Under the pieces are notes generated by a model. The model ran no database searches. It saw only the letters and a program-made list of their open reading frames with translations, and had not been told where the DNA came from. 64,000 nucleotides of DNA, taken from NCBI RefSeq assembly GCF_021261325.1, contig NZ_JAJSBI010000005.1, positions 310,001-374,000 of the forward strand, written 5' to 3'. The translations under genes were made by a program, and so were the position numbers. Positions within the stretch are counted from its first letter, which is position 1. Each line of letters begins with the position of its first letter. Positions 44,130 through 53,931 of this stretch are shown here, piece after piece. The stretch is from Streptomyces guryensis. GTDB taxonomy: Bacteria > Actinomycetota > Actinomycetes > Streptomycetales > Streptomycetaceae.

Positions 44130-45770
44130 ATGCAGCACGAGCGAGCGGGCAGCCCGGCACGCCCCGAGGACCTCGTCGACGTCGCCCGGCTGGTCACCGC
44201 GTACTACGCGCTGCACCCGGACCCGGCCGACCCGGGGCAACGGGTGGCGTTCGGCACGTCAGGACACCGCGGGTCGTCCCTGGCGACCGCGTTCAACGAC
44301 GACCACATCGCCGCGACCAGCCAGGCGATCTGCGAGTACCGCGCCGAACAGGGCACCGACGGCCCGCTCTTCCTCGGCGCCGACACCCACGCCCTGTCCG
44401 AGCCCGCGCGGGTGACCGCCCTCGAGGTGTTCGCGGCCAACGAGGTGACCGTGCTCATCGACAGCGCGGACGGCTACACGCCCACCCCCGCCGTCTCGCA
44501 CGCCATCCTCACCCACAACCGGGGCCGCACCTCCGGCCTCGCCGACGGCGTGGTGGTCACCCCTTCCCACAACCCGCCCGCCGACGGGGGCTTCAAGTAC
44601 AACCCGCCCAGCGGCGGCCCCGCCGGCTCCGAGGCGACCTCCTGGATCCAGGACCGGGCCAACTTCATCATCGCGAGCGGGCTGAAGGACGTACGGCGCA
44701 TCCCGTACGCCCGGGCGCTCGCGGCGGAGACGACCCGACGCCACGACTTCCTCGGGGCCTACGTCGCCGACCTGCCGAACGTGCTGGACCTGGACGCCAT
44801 CCGTGCCGCGGGCGTCCGCATAGGCGCCGACCCGCTCGGCGGGGCCTCGGTCGCCTACTGGGGCCGTATCGCCGAGCAGCACCGCCTCGACCTCACCGTG
44901 GTCAACCCCCTTGCCGACCCCACCTGGCGTTTCATGACGCTCGACTGGGACGGCAAGATCCGTATGGACTGCTCCTCGCCGTACGCGATGGCCTCGCTCA
45001 TCGGACAGCGCGACCGCTTCCAGGTCGCCACGGGCAACGACGCGGATGCCGACCGGCACGGCATCGTCACCCCCGACTCCGGTCTGATGAACCCCAACCA
45101 CTACCTGGCCGCCGCCATCGCCTACCTCTACGCGCACCGCACGGAGTGGCCCGGCGACGCCGGCGTCGGCAAGACCCTGGTGTCGTCCGGCATGATCGAC
45201 CGGGTCGCCGCCGACCTGGGACGCCGTCTGGTCGAGGTGCCGGTCGGGTTCAAGTGGTTCGTGGACGGGCTGGTCGGCGGCTCGATCGGCTTCGGCGGGG
45301 AGGAATCGGCCGGGGCGTCCTTCCTGCGCCGGGACGGCTCGGTGTGGACCACCGACAAGGACGGCATCATCCTGGCGCTGCTCGCCTCCGAGATCATCGC
45401 CGTCACCGGGAAGACACCGTCGGAGCACTACGCCGCTCTCACCGCCCGCTTCGGCGAGCCCGCCTACGCGCGCATCGACGCCCCGGCGACCCGCGAGGAG
45501 AAGGCGCTGCTCGCCAAGCTGTCGCCCGCGCAGGTCACCGCCGACACCCTGGCCGGGGAAGCCGTCACCGGAGTGCTCACCGAGGCCCCGGGCAACGGTG
45601 CCTCCATCGGCGGCATCAAGGTGAGCACCGAGAACGCCTGGTTCGCGGCCCGCCCCTCGGGCACCGAGGACGTGTACAAGATCTACGCCGAGTCGTTCCG
45701 TGGCCCCGGCCATCTGCGCCAGGTGCAGGAGGAGGCCAAGGACGTGGTCATGACGGCCCTCGGCGGCTGA
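44130..45770 (+). CDS. pgm: phosphoglucomutase (alpha-D-glucose phosphate-specific)
   Basis: A 546-residue cytosolic enzyme that interconverts glucose 1-phosphate and glucose 6-phosphate, feeding trehalose, glycogen and cell-wall sugar synthesis. [11 protein letters not shown] near residue 40 binds phosphate, [13 protein letters not shown] carries the catalytic phosphoserine, [14 protein letters not shown] binds Mg, [14 protein letters not shown] contacts the sugar and [16 protein letters not shown] is the C-terminal phosphate-binding loop. All key residues are present and length is standard. GGAGG lies 9 nt before the ATG. It is transcribed alone between the serine hydrolase and the SpoIIE phosphatase genes. 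Confidence 0.95.
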   Translation: MQHERAGSPARPEDLVDVARLVTAYYALHPDPADPGQRVAFGTSGHRGSSLATAFNDDHIAATSQAICEYRAEQGTDGPLFLGADTHALSEPARVTALEVFAANEVTVLIDSADGYTPTPAVSHAILTHNRGRTSGLADGVVVTPSHNPPADGGFKYNPPSGGPAGSEATSWIQDRANFIIASGLKDVRRIPYARALAAETTRRHDFLGAYVADLPNVLDLDAIRAAGVRIGADPLGGASVAYWGRIAEQHRLDLTVVNPLADPTWRFMTLDWDGKIRMDCSSPYAMASLIGQRDRFQVATGNDADADRHGIVTPDSGLMNPNHYLAAAIAYLYAHRTEWPGDAGVGKTLVSSGMIDRVAADLGRRLVEVPVGFKWFVDGLVGGSIGFGGEESAGASFLRRDGSVWTTDKDGIILALLASEIIAVTGKTPSEHYAALTARFGEPAYARIDAPATREEKALLAKLSPAQVTADTLAGEAVTGVLTEAPGNGASIGGIKVSTENAWFAARPSGTEDVYKIYAESFRGPGHLRQVQEEAKDVVMTALGG

Positions 45771-45931
45771 TCCGGACACCACGCGACAGGGCGGCCGGAC
45801 CGTGGCAGGGCGGCCCGGTGGGGCCGCGGAGCGGACTTCACCGACCGCCGTGTCGCGCACATCCACCTAAACGCATAATCTGTGGATTTGCCCCGAAGGG
45901 GCCATGGCCCACGGTCCCGCCGGAGTGATCA

Positions 45932-46762
45932 ATGTCCCTCGAGCGTCCGACAGAGGACGGCGACGAATTGCTTGCCAGACTCGGGTCGCTGACCGCCCAG
46001 GCACGCGAACTCGCGGAGCTGCAGCGCTCCCGGGTGGAGCTGGCCCTCGCCCTGCAGCGCGGCATGCTGCCCCGGGACCTGCCCGCGGCCTGCCGCTACC
46101 ACCTGGCCGTCCGCTACGCACCGGCCTGCCAGGGCCTCAACGTCGGCGGCGACTGGTACGACGCCTTCACCCTTCCCGACGGCCGCATCGGCCTGTCCAT
46201 CGGCGACGTCCAGGGCCACAACATCGAGGCGACCGCCTTCATGGGGCAGGTCCGGGCCGGGCTGCGCGCTCTCGCCTCCGTCACCAGCGAGCCCGGCGAA
46301 CTGCTCACCCGGACCAACGACCTGCTCCTGTCGCTCGGCAGCGACCTCTTCGCCACCTGCACCTTCCTGCGTCTCGACCCCTCCACCGGCGTCCTGGAGA
46401 GCGCACGGGCCGGCCACATCCCCCACATCTGGGCCACGGCGGACGGACAGTCCGGCATCGCCGAGGACGAGGGCGGCCCACCCCTCGGCATCGAGGCGGG
46501 CATGCGGTACCCGGTCACCCGCTACCGGCTCACCACGGGCGGCGTCTTCGTCCTGGTCACGGACGGAGTGGTGGAAGGGCCCTCGCTGAGCGTCGACGAG
46601 GGCCTCGACCAGGTCGTGCGGCTCGCGGGCGTCGCCGCGGTGGCCGGAATGGAGGCCGACGCCCTCGCCGCGGGCGTGATGAAGATCGCCGAGCGGGTCG
46701 GCCACGAGGACGACGCGGCCGTCCTGGTCGTCACCCACGACGGTCCCGGCATTCAGCCATAG
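45932..46762 (+). CDS. SpoIIE/PP2C-type phosphatase
   Basis: A 276-residue protein phosphatase without sensor domains. After a helical N-terminus (about 1-45, a probable coiled coil ELAELQRSRVELALALQRG) comes the SpoIIE domain: LNVGGDWYDAFTLPDGRIGL, IGDVQGHNIEATAFMGQVR, RAGHIPHIW, LVTDGVVEGP and EDDAAVLVV. Metal-binding Asp residues are retained. It probably dephosphorylates an anti-anti-sigma factor. An ATAAT-containing element lies about 57 nt upstream. Fifty nucleotides after it begins a MASE1 membrane gene, which could supply the missing input. Confidence 0.87.
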   Translation: MSLERPTEDGDELLARLGSLTAQARELAELQRSRVELALALQRGMLPRDLPAACRYHLAVRYAPACQGLNVGGDWYDAFTLPDGRIGLSIGDVQGHNIEATAFMGQVRAGLRALASVTSEPGELLTRTNDLLLSLGSDLFATCTFLRLDPSTGVLESARAGHIPHIWATADGQSGIAEDEGGPPLGIEAGMRYPVTRYRLTTGGVFVLVTDGVVEGPSLSVDEGLDQVVRLAGVAAVAGMEADALAAGVMKIAERVGHEDDAAVLVVTHDGPGIQP

Positions 46763-46812
46763 GGCCGTACCCGGCGCCTTTCGCCTCGCCGACCGTGCGG
46801 TACCGATGTCTG

Positions 46813-47808
46813 ATGGCAGCCGTGGTGGGCATCCAGGAACTGCGCCGACCGGCCGTCTGCACCCTCCAGACGCTGGCCGTCGCCGCCTGCTACTTCGCCG
46901 CCGGGCGGCTGGGACTCCTGCGGCAGCTCGTCGTCGGGGGCGCCGTCGTCACCCCCATCTGGCCGCCCACCGGCGTCGCGGTGGCCTGTCTGCTCCTCTT
47001 CGGCCTGCGGATATGGCCCGGCATCGCCCTCGGCGCACTGCTCGTCGTCATGTCCATCAGTTCGGTCCAGCCCGCCGTGATCGGCACCCTCGTGGGCAAC
47101 ACCGCCGCCCCGGTCTGCGCGTACTACCTGCTTCGCAAGGTCGGTTTCCGCACCGACCTCGCCCGGTTGCGGGACGGCTTCGCGCTGGTGTTCCTCGCCG
47201 CGCTGACCGCCACGCTGATCAGCGCGACCGCGGGCGCAGGTCTGCTGGTCCTGACCGGCAAACTCGCCACGGACGGCTTCTGGCTCGTCTGGTCGGCGTG
47301 GTGGGCGGGAGATGCGATGGGCGTCCTGATCGTCACTCCGGTCCTGCTGGTGCTGTACGGCGCACACCGCCGTCGCCGCGCGCTGCGGTGGAAGGAGGCG
47401 GTGGGCCTGGCCCTCGTCGCCTGCGCTCTCGTCCCCTTCGCCGCCCGCAGCTCGGTGAGCCTTCTGTTCCTGGTCTACCCGCTCCTGATCTGGGCGGCCC
47501 TGCGCTTCCAGCTCGCGGGCAGCATGCTGTGCGCCCTCTTCGTCTCCGTCATGGCCACCATCGCGGCGACGGACCGGGTCGGGCCCTTCGCCCGGCTGAC
47601 CGGCGTGGAGGTGATGATCAAACTCCAGGCATTCAACGGCGCGATGGCGCTGACCGCCCTGCTCCTGTCAGCCGTGATCACCGAGCAGCTGAACACCAGA
47701 CGGTCGGTGGAACAGGCCTGCCAGGAACTGGTGGAGGTCCTGGAACACCTCACCGCGGGGGAGAACCCGCACGGTCGGCCGCCCGTGGAGGCGGACGACC
47801 GGCACTGA
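46813..47808 (+). CDS. MASE1-domain membrane protein
   Basis: A 331-residue protein with about eight membrane segments that matches MASE1, a predicted membrane sensory domain: YFAAGRLGLLRQLVVGGAVV then TPIWPPTGVAVACLLLFGLR is the classic start, and WLVWSAWWAGDAMGVLIVTP the classic middle. MASE1 is usually joined to a GGDEF, kinase or phosphatase output domain; here the tail after the last helix (about residues 290-331) is short and helical (VEQACQELVEVLEHL). The separate SpoIIE phosphatase 50 nt upstream is the likely output, so a split sensor/phosphatase pair is probable. It ends 2 nt before the stop of the convergent secreted protein. Confidence 0.85.
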   Translation: MAAVVGIQELRRPAVCTLQTLAVAACYFAAGRLGLLRQLVVGGAVVTPIWPPTGVAVACLLLFGLRIWPGIALGALLVVMSISSVQPAVIGTLVGNTAAPVCAYYLLRKVGFRTDLARLRDGFALVFLAALTATLISATAGAGLLVLTGKLATDGFWLVWSAWWAGDAMGVLIVTPVLLVLYGAHRRRRALRWKEAVGLALVACALVPFAARSSVSLLFLVYPLLIWAALRFQLAGSMLCALFVSVMATIAATDRVGPFARLTGVEVMIKLQAFNGAMALTALLLSAVITEQLNTRRSVEQACQELVEVLEHLTAGENPHGRPPVEADDRH

Positions 47809-47810
47809 CC

Positions 47811-48278
47811 TCAGTTCCACAGGGGATACGTCACCGTGGGCGGGAACGTGTCCGGTCGGCCGGCGGGGTATTCGAGGGTCATCCGGCTGTAGTGCTGCAG
47901 GTGCGGGCGCTTCTTCCAGGGCTGCGCCCGGTCGAGCCGGACCACGACGGGGTACGAGTGGAACCTGCCCGCCGCGCAGTAAGGCTTGCAGTCGTTGACG
48001 ATGTTGACGCCCACGGCCTTCGCCGAGGCCTGCCCCCATCGGGACCAATGCAGCGACGTCAGGCGGCTGTTGCCGTCACCGCAGGCGAGCACGAAGTCGG
48101 TGGGCCGGACTTCCGGGTGGAAGAAGCAGTCGACGAGCACGGGCACCCTGGCCTGCTGCCGTGCGGTCTGAGAGGCCGGCGGGGACGCCGGCCGGGCTTC
48201 GGAGGGCGCGCTCGCGGCCGCCGCGAGCGAGGCGGCGAAGCAGAGCGTGACCGCCGTACTCAATGTGTGCCTGCGCAT
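47811..48278 (-). CDS. small secreted hypothetical protein
   Basis: A 155-residue exported protein with a clear Sec signal (LSTAVTLCFAASLAAAASAP). The mature part has RVPVLVDCFFHPEVRPTDFV, LACGDGNSRLTSLHW and VNDCKPYCAAGRF, giving four Cys residues that could form two disulfides. The ATG has GGAGAGCGGAC upstream. The family occurs in Streptomyces in my recollection, but no function is known to me. It is convergent with the MASE1 gene. Confidence 0.75.
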   Translation of the reverse strand: MRRHTLSTAVTLCFAASLAAAASAPSEARPASPPASQTARQQARVPVLVDCFFHPEVRPTDFVLACGDGNSRLTSLHWSRWGQASAKAVGVNIVNDCKPYCAAGRFHSYPVVVRLDRAQPWKKRPHLQHYSRMTLEYPAGRPDTFPPTVTYPLWN

Positions 48279-48407
48279 GTCCGCTCTCCGCTGCCGTCTC
48301 CTACCGACGCTATGACGTTCTGACGCCACGACTCGTTCCGACGCTACGACCGCGGGGAGGGATACACCACTCGGACGGAGCAACGCCTCCGGCCGAGCCT
48401 CGTCGTG

Positions 48408-49874
48408 TCACTCCTCGTGGTTCAGGGCGAACGTGGTGAGGACCGCCGCGTGGTCCGACGGCCAGTCGTTGCCCGCGACGTCCGGCCACGCGCGCGGGAC
48501 GCCGGTGACGACGGTGCGGGAGTCGACGACTTCGAGGCCGTGACCGTTGTGGAGCACGTAGTCGATGCGGTCCTGCGGTTCGGGGCGGGTGATGTCGTCC
48601 TCGTTGTGGAGGTGGACCGGAGACCAGGTGTGGCCCGGTGAGCGGTCCGGGTCCGGGTGGGCCTCCCGGTAGGAGTCGCGCAGTCCGGCATCCTCGGCCG
48701 CCCTGGTCACCGGCCAGGCCACGTCGGGCCAGTCCAGATGGGAGGGACTGTTGAAGTCACCGGTCAGGATCACGGGTGTCGTCCCCTCCGCCGACTCCGC
48801 GATCCGCCGCAGGGTCTCCCGCATCTGGGCCAGCCGTACCTCTTCGTGGGCGATCAGCCCGGCCGGCCCGAGCCCGTCGAAGGCCGCTTCGTAGGGACCG
48901 TACGGCGTGTAGTGGAGATGAGCCGTCCACACGTCCACCTCGTGTGCGCGGCCGATGCGGATACGGGCGCCGGCCGCTCCGTAGAAGCCGACACCGGGGT
49001 CGCCGAGGCGGGCCGTGATGGGATGACGGCTGATGATGCCGAGGTTCTCGCCGGCCTGGTGGTGGTGCCAACCCAGTGCGTCGGCGAGTTCCCGGGCCGC
49101 CGTACCGGCCGTCTCCTGGAGGCCCACGACATCGGCCTCGGTGTCCAGGATGACCTTGAGCTGCTTGGCGCGGTGGTCGTCGACCTTCGCGCCGCCGAAC
49201 CAGAGATTCCAGCTCAGCACGCGCAGGCGAGGGACCACCAGGGCTCGCAGCCGGTCCGGGGTGACCTCTTCCAGACTCGCCACGACCGTCCGCCCGGGAG
49301 CCGCCCCGATCGGCGCCAGCGACGGCACCGCCAGTACGGCGCACCCCGCGGCCTCCGCGGAGCTGACCCCCGTGGCGGTGTCCTCGACGGCCACACAGCG
49401 GGCCGGGTCGACGCCGAGGGCGCGGCAGGCGGCGAGGTAGGGGTCGGGGGCGGGCTTGGTCTGCTCGGTGTCGTCCGCGGTGACGGAGACCAGGAAGCGG
49501 TCGGCGCCGAGCACGGCCAGGACGCTGTCGGCCACCGCGCGCGGCGAGGCCGTGACCAGTGCGGTCGGTACGCCGTCGCGGGCGAGGGCGTCGAGGAGGC
49601 CGAGCGCGCCGGGACGCGGCACGATGCCGGTGCGCACGCGGTCGCTGAACTCGGAGTGCAGCCGGCCGGCGAGATCCGGTGTGCCGGTGAGCCGGCCCAG
49701 CCAGGCCGCGGTGTGCTCGACCGGCCTGCCGAGCACCTCCGGCTGGTCGGCGTCGGTCAGTGGCCGGCCGAGGCCCGTGGCGACCTCCTGCACCGCCTCC
49801 CACCACAGCCGCTCGGTGTCGACGAGCGTGCCGTCCATGTCGAACAGGACGGCCTGGAGCGGGGGCTGGGTCAC
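48408..49874 (-). CDS. HAD phosphatase/EEP phosphodiesterase fusion
   Basis: A 488-residue two-domain enzyme. Residues 1-215 are a HAD phosphatase of the beta-phosphoglucomutase type: VLFDMDGTLVDTERLWWEAV with nucleophile and acid Asp, VTASPRAVADS, KPAPDPYLAACRALGVDP and VEDTATGVSSAEAAGC. Residues 216-488 are an endonuclease/exonuclease/phosphatase domain: RVLSWNLWFGGAKVDDH, VVGLQETAG, TGDFNSPSHLDW, QDRIDYVLHNG and PSDHAAVLTT, with its catalytic acids and His intact. A natural reading is a two-step hydrolase: EEP opens a phosphodiester and HAD removes the remaining phosphate. It is the last gene, 69 nt after the ABC ATPase gene, of an import operon. The start is a GTG. Confidence 0.88.
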   Translation of the reverse strand: MTQPPLQAVLFDMDGTLVDTERLWWEAVQEVATGLGRPLTDADQPEVLGRPVEHTAAWLGRLTGTPDLAGRLHSEFSDRVRTGIVPRPGALGLLDALARDGVPTALVTASPRAVADSVLAVLGADRFLVSVTADDTEQTKPAPDPYLAACRALGVDPARCVAVEDTATGVSSAEAAGCAVLAVPSLAPIGAAPGRTVVASLEEVTPDRLRALVVPRLRVLSWNLWFGGAKVDDHRAKQLKVILDTEADVVGLQETAGTAARELADALGWHHHQAGENLGIISRHPITARLGDPGVGFYGAAGARIRIGRAHEVDVWTAHLHYTPYGPYEAAFDGLGPAGLIAHEEVRLAQMRETLRRIAESAEGTTPVILTGDFNSPSHLDWPDVAWPVTRAAEDAGLRDSYREAHPDPDRSPGHTWSPVHLHNEDDITRPEPQDRIDYVLHNGHGLEVVDSRTVVTGVPRAWPDVAGNDWPSDHAAVLTTFALNHEE

Positions 49875-49943
49875 GGTCTCTGCTTTCGTGTGTGGGGGGA
49901 TATCCGGGCTTCACGGGGTTTACTGCGGGCGGTGCCCGGTGTC

Positions 49944-51020
49944 TCACGCCGTCCGTTCGGCGATCAGCACCGGACGCTCGGGCAGCGACACCCGTGCGGT
50001 GGCTCCGGCTCCCAGCGTGGCGGACTCGTGGGTGGGCAGGTCGGCCTTGACCTCGGTGCCGTCGGCCAGGCGCACGGTGATACGGGTGGCCGCGCCGAGG
50101 AACGCGGTGGCGATCACCCGTGCGTCACCGGTGGAGTCCGCGGTGACGTGCACGGCCTCGGGCCGTACCAGCACGTCGACCTCCGTCGCCGTGGGGAGGG
50201 TCCCTTCGGCGGGCAGCCGCAGGCCGAGGACGTCCACGGTCGTCCCTGACAGCCGCCCGGGGATCCGGCTCATGGTGCCGACGAACTCGGCGACGAAGGC
50301 GGTTGCCGGACGCCCGTACAACTCGGCCGGTTCGGCGCACTGTTCGAGCCGCCCGGCCCGCATCACGGCGACCCGGTCCGCCACCGACAGGGCCTCCTCC
50401 TGGTCATGTGTCACGAACAGGGTGGTGATGCCGAGTTCCTGCTGCAGCCGCCGGATCTCCTCGCGCAGCGTGAGCCGCACCTTGGCGTCGAGGGCGGACA
50501 GCGGCTCGTCCAGCAGCAGGACGCGGGGCCGCAGCGCGAGCGCGCGGGCCAGCGCGATGCGCTGCTGCTGGCCGCCGGAGAGCTGGTGCGGAAACCGGTC
50601 GCCTTTGTCGGCGAGACCGACCAGCTCCAGCAACTCGGCAGCGCGGGAACGGCGTTCGGCGGTACGCACCTTGCGCATCCGCAGCCCGAAGGCGACGTTG
50701 TCGAGGGCGCTCAGATGCGGAAAGAGGCTGTACGACTGGAAGACCATGCCGGCGTCCCGGCGGTGCGCCGGCACATGGGTGACCTCCTCGCCGTCGACCA
50801 GCACCGCACCGGAGTCGGGATGTTCGAACCCGGCGAGCATGCGCAGCGCGGTGGTCTTGCCGCAGCCGGACGGGCCCAGCAGCGCCAGGAACTCTCCCGG
50901 CTGCACGGTCAGGTCGAGGCCGTCCAGGGCGACGGTCGCCCCGAACTCGCGGCGCAGCCCCCGGAATTCGACGGTAGCGGCCTTGTCGAGCGTGGTCTTC
51001 TCAAGAGTGGTGGCGGTCAT
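49944..51020 (-). CDS. ABC transporter ATP-binding protein
   Basis: A 358-residue ATPase of the PotA/FbpC/PhnT type. Walker A is GPSGCGKTTALRML, the Q-loop VFQSYSLFPH, the signature LSGGQQQRIALARAL, Walker B VLLLDEPLSALD and the switch His in VTHDQEEALS. A C-terminal TOBE domain follows residue 250. It powers the importer formed with the two permeases and the lipoprotein encoded upstream on the same strand. Its ATG is 3 nt past the stop of the adjoining permease gene. Confidence 0.92.
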   Translation of the reverse strand: MTATTLEKTTLDKAATVEFRGLRREFGATVALDGLDLTVQPGEFLALLGPSGCGKTTALRMLAGFEHPDSGAVLVDGEEVTHVPAHRRDAGMVFQSYSLFPHLSALDNVAFGLRMRKVRTAERRSRAAELLELVGLADKGDRFPHQLSGGQQQRIALARALALRPRVLLLDEPLSALDAKVRLTLREEIRRLQQELGITTLFVTHDQEEALSVADRVAVMRAGRLEQCAEPAELYGRPATAFVAEFVGTMSRIPGRLSGTTVDVLGLRLPAEGTLPTATEVDVLVRPEAVHVTADSTGDARVIATAFLGAATRITVRLADGTEVKADLPTHESATLGAGATARVSLPERPVLIAERTA

Positions 51021-51023
51021 GGT

Positions 51024-51842
51024 TCATCCCCGGGACGAAGCGGTACGGGTCCGCCCGCCGACACCGGCGAGCGCGAGCAGCAGGGCCCATGTGACGAGCA
51101 GGCTGAGCACGGACACGGCGACGGACAGTTGGGCCTGGGAGCCGCCGACGCTGTAGATCCACACGGCGAACGGCTGGAAGCCGAGCAGCTGGGCCACGGT
51201 GAACTCGCCGAGCACCAGCGCGAGCGTGAGGAACGAGGCGTTCAGCAGGGCCCCGCGGAGATTGGGCAGCACGGCCTGTACCAGCGCCTGCGGCCAGGCG
51301 GCCCCGCAGCTGCGGGCGGCTTCCACGAGGGTGCGTACGTCGATGGCGCGCAGCCCCGAGTCCAGCGCCCGGTACACGAACGGCAACGCCATCACGACGT
51401 ACGCGAGGACGAGCACGAACGGGAAGTTCTGGTTCTGCACGGCCACGAACGTCTCGAACAGCGGGGTGCGCGAGAGGTATTCGGGGCCCCACTTCAGCAC
51501 GGTGGCGATGCCGGCGACGAACGCGATCGGCGGCACGACCAGCGGCAGCGAGCACACCACCTCGACGGCCGGCCGCAGCCGGGGCGCACCCAGCCTGAGC
51601 GCGACCATGGCAGGGACCATGAGCAGCAGGACGATCGCGATGGTGGCGGCCGCCAGCTCCAGCGAGAGCTGCAGGCTGGAGCCGAAGCCGTCGGTGGAGA
51701 CGATCTGGCTGTAGGCGTCGAAGGTGACGCCCTGTCCCGGCACGTCGATCGTGAAGATCACGGATGCGGCGAGCGGGACGAGGAAGTACAGGGCGGCGAG
51801 GCCGAGGACGACCCACCGCCACAGGTTCAGGCGTCGAGCCAT
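51024..51842 (-). CDS. ABC transporter permease (second)
   Basis: A 272-residue permease with about six membrane helices. The EAA loop is VEAARSCGAAWPQALVQAVLPNL, with the conserved Gly and the ensuing hydrophobic segment that docks onto the ATPase. Architecture fits the PotC/FbpB-like group. The start overlaps the stop of the first permease by 16 nt, so translation is coupled. Confidence 0.9.
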   Translation of the reverse strand: MARRLNLWRWVVLGLAALYFLVPLAASVIFTIDVPGQGVTFDAYSQIVSTDGFGSSLQLSLELAAATIAIVLLLMVPAMVALRLGAPRLRPAVEVVCSLPLVVPPIAFVAGIATVLKWGPEYLSRTPLFETFVAVQNQNFPFVLVLAYVVMALPFVYRALDSGLRAIDVRTLVEAARSCGAAWPQALVQAVLPNLRGALLNASFLTLALVLGEFTVAQLLGFQPFAVWIYSVGGSQAQLSVAVSVLSLLVTWALLLALAGVGGRTRTASSRG

Positions 51843-52729
51843 CGCGCGCTCCGTCGTTGCAGGGGCAGGTACACGGCCATGACCAGGCCCGCGACCAGGA
51901 CCATGTCGAGGCTGAGGGCGAGTGCCACGTTCTCCTGGCCGACCAGTACGTTGCCGGAGATGGCGTCGGCGATCTGCAGGGTGACCAGCGGGACCGAACT
52001 GCCCACCATGGCAGCGGCGGTGGCGTAGGCGGCGAACGCGCTGCCGAAGAGGAGCACGAACCCTCCCAGCAGCGACGGCAGGAGCACCGGCAGGGCGACG
52101 TGCCGCCAGTACTGCACGGCGGTTGCCCCGTTGTTCTGCGCCGCCTCGCGCCACTGGGAGCGCAGACCCTCCAGGGCGGGGGTGATGGTGAGGACCATCA
52201 GCGGGATCAGGAAGTACAGGTAGACGATCACCAGGCCCCAGAAGCTGTAGAGGTCCCAGCCGTGGTCGGCGAGGTGGAGGTGCTTGGTGAGTACGCCGGC
52301 GTTGCCCAGGGTGGCGACGAACGCGAAAGCCAGTGGGACACCGCCGAAGTTGGCGAGCACCCCGGACGCGGTGAGCACGGCCTCGCGCAGCGCCCGGAAC
52401 CGGGAGGTGACCACGACCTGCGCGAGCGGCAGCCCGAGGACCGTTCCGATACCGGCGGAGACGGCGGACAGTTTGATGCTGCCGAGCAGGGCGGTCAGAT
52501 AAGCGCCCTGCAGCGAGGCCGTGAGGTTCTCGGTGCTGTACGAACTGGCACCCGTGGCCTGGTCCTTGACGCTGAAGGCGCCGTTCAGCATGGCGATCGA
52601 GGGCACCCCGAAGGCGACCGCGACGAACACGAGCAGCGGGGCGACGGCGAGCCAGCCGGGGACCCGGCGCCGCCGCTTCACCGAAGTGACCGGCGGCGCC
52701 ACGTCCACGCCCGTGAGGGTGGCCGTCAT
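51827..52729 (-). CDS. ABC transporter permease (first)
   Basis: A 300-residue permease. A basic N-terminus VKRRRRVPG precedes about six membrane helices; the EAA-like loop is REAAQNNGATAVQYWRHVALPVL. The sequence LMVLTITPALEGLRSQW precedes it. It pairs with the second permease to form the channel. The ATG overlaps the stop of the binding-protein gene as ATGA. Confidence 0.9.
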   Translation of the reverse strand: MTATLTGVDVAPPVTSVKRRRRVPGWLAVAPLLVFVAVAFGVPSIAMLNGAFSVKDQATGASSYSTENLTASLQGAYLTALLGSIKLSAVSAGIGTVLGLPLAQVVVTSRFRALREAVLTASGVLANFGGVPLAFAFVATLGNAGVLTKHLHLADHGWDLYSFWGLVIVYLYFLIPLMVLTITPALEGLRSQWREAAQNNGATAVQYWRHVALPVLLPSLLGGFVLLFGSAFAAYATAAAMVGSSVPLVTLQIADAISGNVLVGQENVALALSLDMVLVAGLVMAVYLPLQRRSARWLDA

Positions 52730-53877
52730 CCGGAGACGGCCTTCGCCCAGCCCTGCGCGATGACCGTCTTGGCCTTGCTCTGCTGGGCCTCCGTCGGGAA
52801 GGACGGCGTACCGGAGACCTTCGGCAGCTTGGCCGCGGCCGTCTTGTCGAGTGTGCCGGCCTTCTCCATCGCCACCATCAGGGCCGGGCGGGCGTACCCC
52901 TTGAGCCACAGGTTCTGGCCCTCGGTGCTGTACAGGTACTCCTGCCACAGCCGGGCGGCCGCCGGGTGCGGGGCGTCCTTGTTGATGGCCTGCGAGTAGA
53001 ACTGCGAGAACTGGCCGTCGGTCGGCACCGCCACCTTCCAGTCGACGCCCTTGGACTTGAACTCGTCCGCGTAACCGGCGTTCAGGTAGTCCCAGTCGAT
53101 ACTGATCGGCGTCTCACCCTTCTCGACGGTCGCCGGAGTCGACTCGACGGGCGTGTAGTTGCCGTTCTTCTTCAGCTTGGCGAAGAAGTCCAGGCCGGGC
53201 TGGATGCTGTCGAACGAGCCGCCGTTCGCGAGCGCGGCCGCGTACACCCCGCCGAAGGCGGAACCGGACTTGGTGGGGTTGCCGTTGAGGGCGACCTGCC
53301 CCTTGTACTGCGGCTTGAGCAGATCGGCGAAGGTGGTGGGGCAGGTCTTGACGCGCTTCGCGTCGCAGCCGATGGAGATGTAGCCGCCGTAGTCGTTGTA
53401 CCAGCGCGCCTGCGGGTCCTTCTGTCCGGCGGGGAGCTCTGCGTACGAGGCCACCTTGTACGGCGCGAGCAGGCCCTGCTGGGCGGCGCTGAGCGCGAAG
53501 GAGCTGCCGAGGTCGAGGACGTCCGGGGCGCGGTCCTGGCCCTTGCGGGAGGTCACGGCGTTGATCTCGTCCTGGCTGGTGCCGTCCGGGTTCTCCACCG
53601 TGATCTTGATGCCGTACTTCTTCGTGAAGCCGTCGATCAGGGCGCCGTAGTTGGCCCAGTCGCGGGGCAGCGCGATCGCGTGCAGCGTGCCCTCCTTCTT
53701 CGCGGCCTTCGCCAGGGCGTCGAGGCCGCCGAAGTCGGCGGCCGAGGTGGCGGTGGCGGCGTTCTTGCCGTCGGCGGTGGTCGACGCGTTGTCGGGAGCG
53801 GCGCCGCAGGCGCTCAGGGCGAGCGCGGCTACGACGGCGAGGGAGCCGGCCAGGGCGGCTGTTCTCGGCTGGGACAC
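52726..53877 (-). CDS. ABC transporter solute-binding lipoprotein
   Basis: A 383-residue lipoprotein. A signal peptide ends in lipobox LALSAC, so the mature protein is anchored by its Cys to the outer face of the membrane. The fold is the type II binding protein seen for iron, spermidine and 2-aminoethylphosphonate carriers: EGTLHAIALPRDWANYGAL, YGIKITVENPDGTSQDEI, PDVLDLGSSFA, YNDYGGYISIG and SIDWDYLNAGY. No cluster of Tyr residues as in iron binders is obvious. The GTG has GGAG 7 nt upstream. Context with the HAD-EEP enzyme suggests an organic phosphate ligand; that is inference. Confidence 0.88.
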   Translation of the reverse strand: MSQPRTAALAGSLAVVAALALSACGAAPDNASTTADGKNAATATSAADFGGLDALAKAAKKEGTLHAIALPRDWANYGALIDGFTKKYGIKITVENPDGTSQDEINAVTSRKGQDRAPDVLDLGSSFALSAAQQGLLAPYKVASYAELPAGQKDPQARWYNDYGGYISIGCDAKRVKTCPTTFADLLKPQYKGQVALNGNPTKSGSAFGGVYAAALANGGSFDSIQPGLDFFAKLKKNGNYTPVESTPATVEKGETPISIDWDYLNAGYADEFKSKGVDWKVAVPTDGQFSQFYSQAINKDAPHPAAARLWQEYLYSTEGQNLWLKGYARPALMVAMEKAGTLDKTAAAKLPKVSGTPSFPTEAQQSKAKTVIAQGWAKAVSG

Positions 53878-53931
53878 GGTGACTCCAGAAGGGGGCGCAG
53901 GGGAGGACGCACAAGGACGCACAGGGCTGAG

